From the NCBI RefSeq assembly GCF_900659865.1, contig NZ_LR213820.1, forward strand, positions 1 through 32,456: a stretch of DNA of 32,456 nt. Reading direction: 5' to 3'. The notes under the pieces were generated by a model. It was not told where the DNA came from, did not search any database, and saw only the letters and a list, made by a program, of their open reading frames with translations. Numbering within the stretch: the stretch's first letter is position 1; every line of letters starts with the position of its first letter. The stretch comes from Hyella patelloides LEGE 07179. GTDB lineage: Bacteria > Cyanobacteriota > Cyanobacteriia > Cyanobacteriales > Xenococcaceae. The translations under genes and the position numbers were made by a program. Positions 32,300-32,456 of this stretch are shown one piece after another.

Positions 32300-32456
32300 A
32301 TGACTACTACTCTACAACAACGCTCAAGTGCCAGCTCTTGGGAGAAGTTTTGTCAGTGGGTTACTAGCACTAACAACCGCCTCTACGTAGGTTGGTTTGG
32401 TGTGTTGATGATCCCCTGTCTTCTCGCAGCTACTACTTGCTTCATCATTGCTTTCG
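32300..32456 (+). CDS. psbA: Photosystem II D1 protein, 5' part (cut by window end)
   Basis: The first 52 codons encode the N-terminus and start of transmembrane helix A of D1: [53 protein letters not shown]1 carries the primary photochemistry and manganese-cluster ligands of photosystem II in the thylakoid. Residue 40, usually Thr in D1, is Cys here; some cyanobacterial copies vary at this site. The rest lies outside the window, so which D1 isoform this is (for example by residue 130) cannot be judged. No Shine-Dalgarno sequence is seen. Confidence 0.98.
   Translation, partial: MTTTLQQRSSASSWEKFCQWVTSTNNRLYVGWFGVLMIPCLLAATTCFIIAF

Noticed and set aside
1-32456. CRISPR arrays, tRNA and rRNA genes
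   Set aside because: No regularly spaced direct repeats with unique spacers were seen. The only regular array is the coding 120-bp repeat. No tRNA T-arm pattern occurs in a cloverleaf context.
1-32456. HIP1 octamers (GCGATCGC) as regulatory sites
   Set aside because: They are frequent in genes and spacers alike (for example near 9865, 12660, 16769, 18034, 20311 and 24895). This is a general cyanobacterial genome signature, not a local signal.

Overview
The window is chromosomal DNA from a phycobilisome-containing cyanobacterium. The evidence is psbA (photosystem II D1) at the right edge, two phycobilin-lyase-type genes, a PetR/PetP-like copper-response pair, several cyanobacteria-typical families (DUF2808, DUF1823, an EGY1-like M50 protease, CYP110-like P450) and many HIP1 octamers (GCGATCGC). 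The DNA is AT-rich, intergenic regions are long, and GC-rich repeat patches are dispersed through them. This fits a coccoid or Pleurocapsales/Chroococcales-like genome, but genus cannot be fixed from sequence reading alone.

Layout. 0.1-0.44 kb: a repeat patch inside a probable MITE. 0.5-4.4 kb: an EGY1-like site-2 protease divergent from a TPR/SLT lytic transglycosylase. 4.6-5.45 kb: a dead, internally deleted ISAs1-type insertion sequence with perfect 18-bp ends, then a terminator and a membrane-protein remnant. 5.9-8.0 kb: rtcB (RNA ligase) split by a 322-residue intein that carries an HNH domain and a zinc finger and sits directly before the active-site cysteine. 8.1-13.5 kb: a small membrane protein, glyoxalase II, a DUF2808 protein, a secreted or membrane protein with 40-residue tandem repeats, a GT2 glycosyltransferase and DUF1823. 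13.5-14.5 kb: a GNAT fragment, then ribosomal proteins L35-L20 with a terminator. 15.0-18.0 kb: a CpcT/CpeT-type lyase, a MITE with a perfect 8-bp target duplication at that gene's stop codon, a CE4 deacetylase and a CpeY-like HEAT-repeat lyase. 18.1-22.1 kb: a second M50 protease with CBS domains, a 2TM protein, a membrane J-domain protein and the petR/petP pair. 22.5-30.2 kb: a stress-protein-like ORF, a TetR regulator with a double palindrome at its start, P450 no. 1, a cNMP-binding histidine kinase, P450 no. 2 and a membrane-anchored pseudokinase. 30.2-31.27 kb: a long gene-poor stretch with repeats and hairpins. 31.3-32.46 kb: a SIMPL-domain secreted protein and the 5' end of psbA.

Functional themes are proteolytic and membrane signalling (two site-2 proteases, the PetP protease, a pseudokinase and a histidine kinase), phycobilisome pigment attachment, P450 chemistry under probable TetR control, and RNA repair. 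The most notable items are the RtcB intein, the TetR double operator, the pseudokinase, the 40-residue repeat protein and the datable MITE insertion. I found no CRISPR array, tRNA or rRNA. No clearly new multi-gene system is demonstrable; the best candidate for an undescribed pathway is the TetR/P450/histidine-kinase/P450/pseudokinase stretch at 23.3-30.2 kb.
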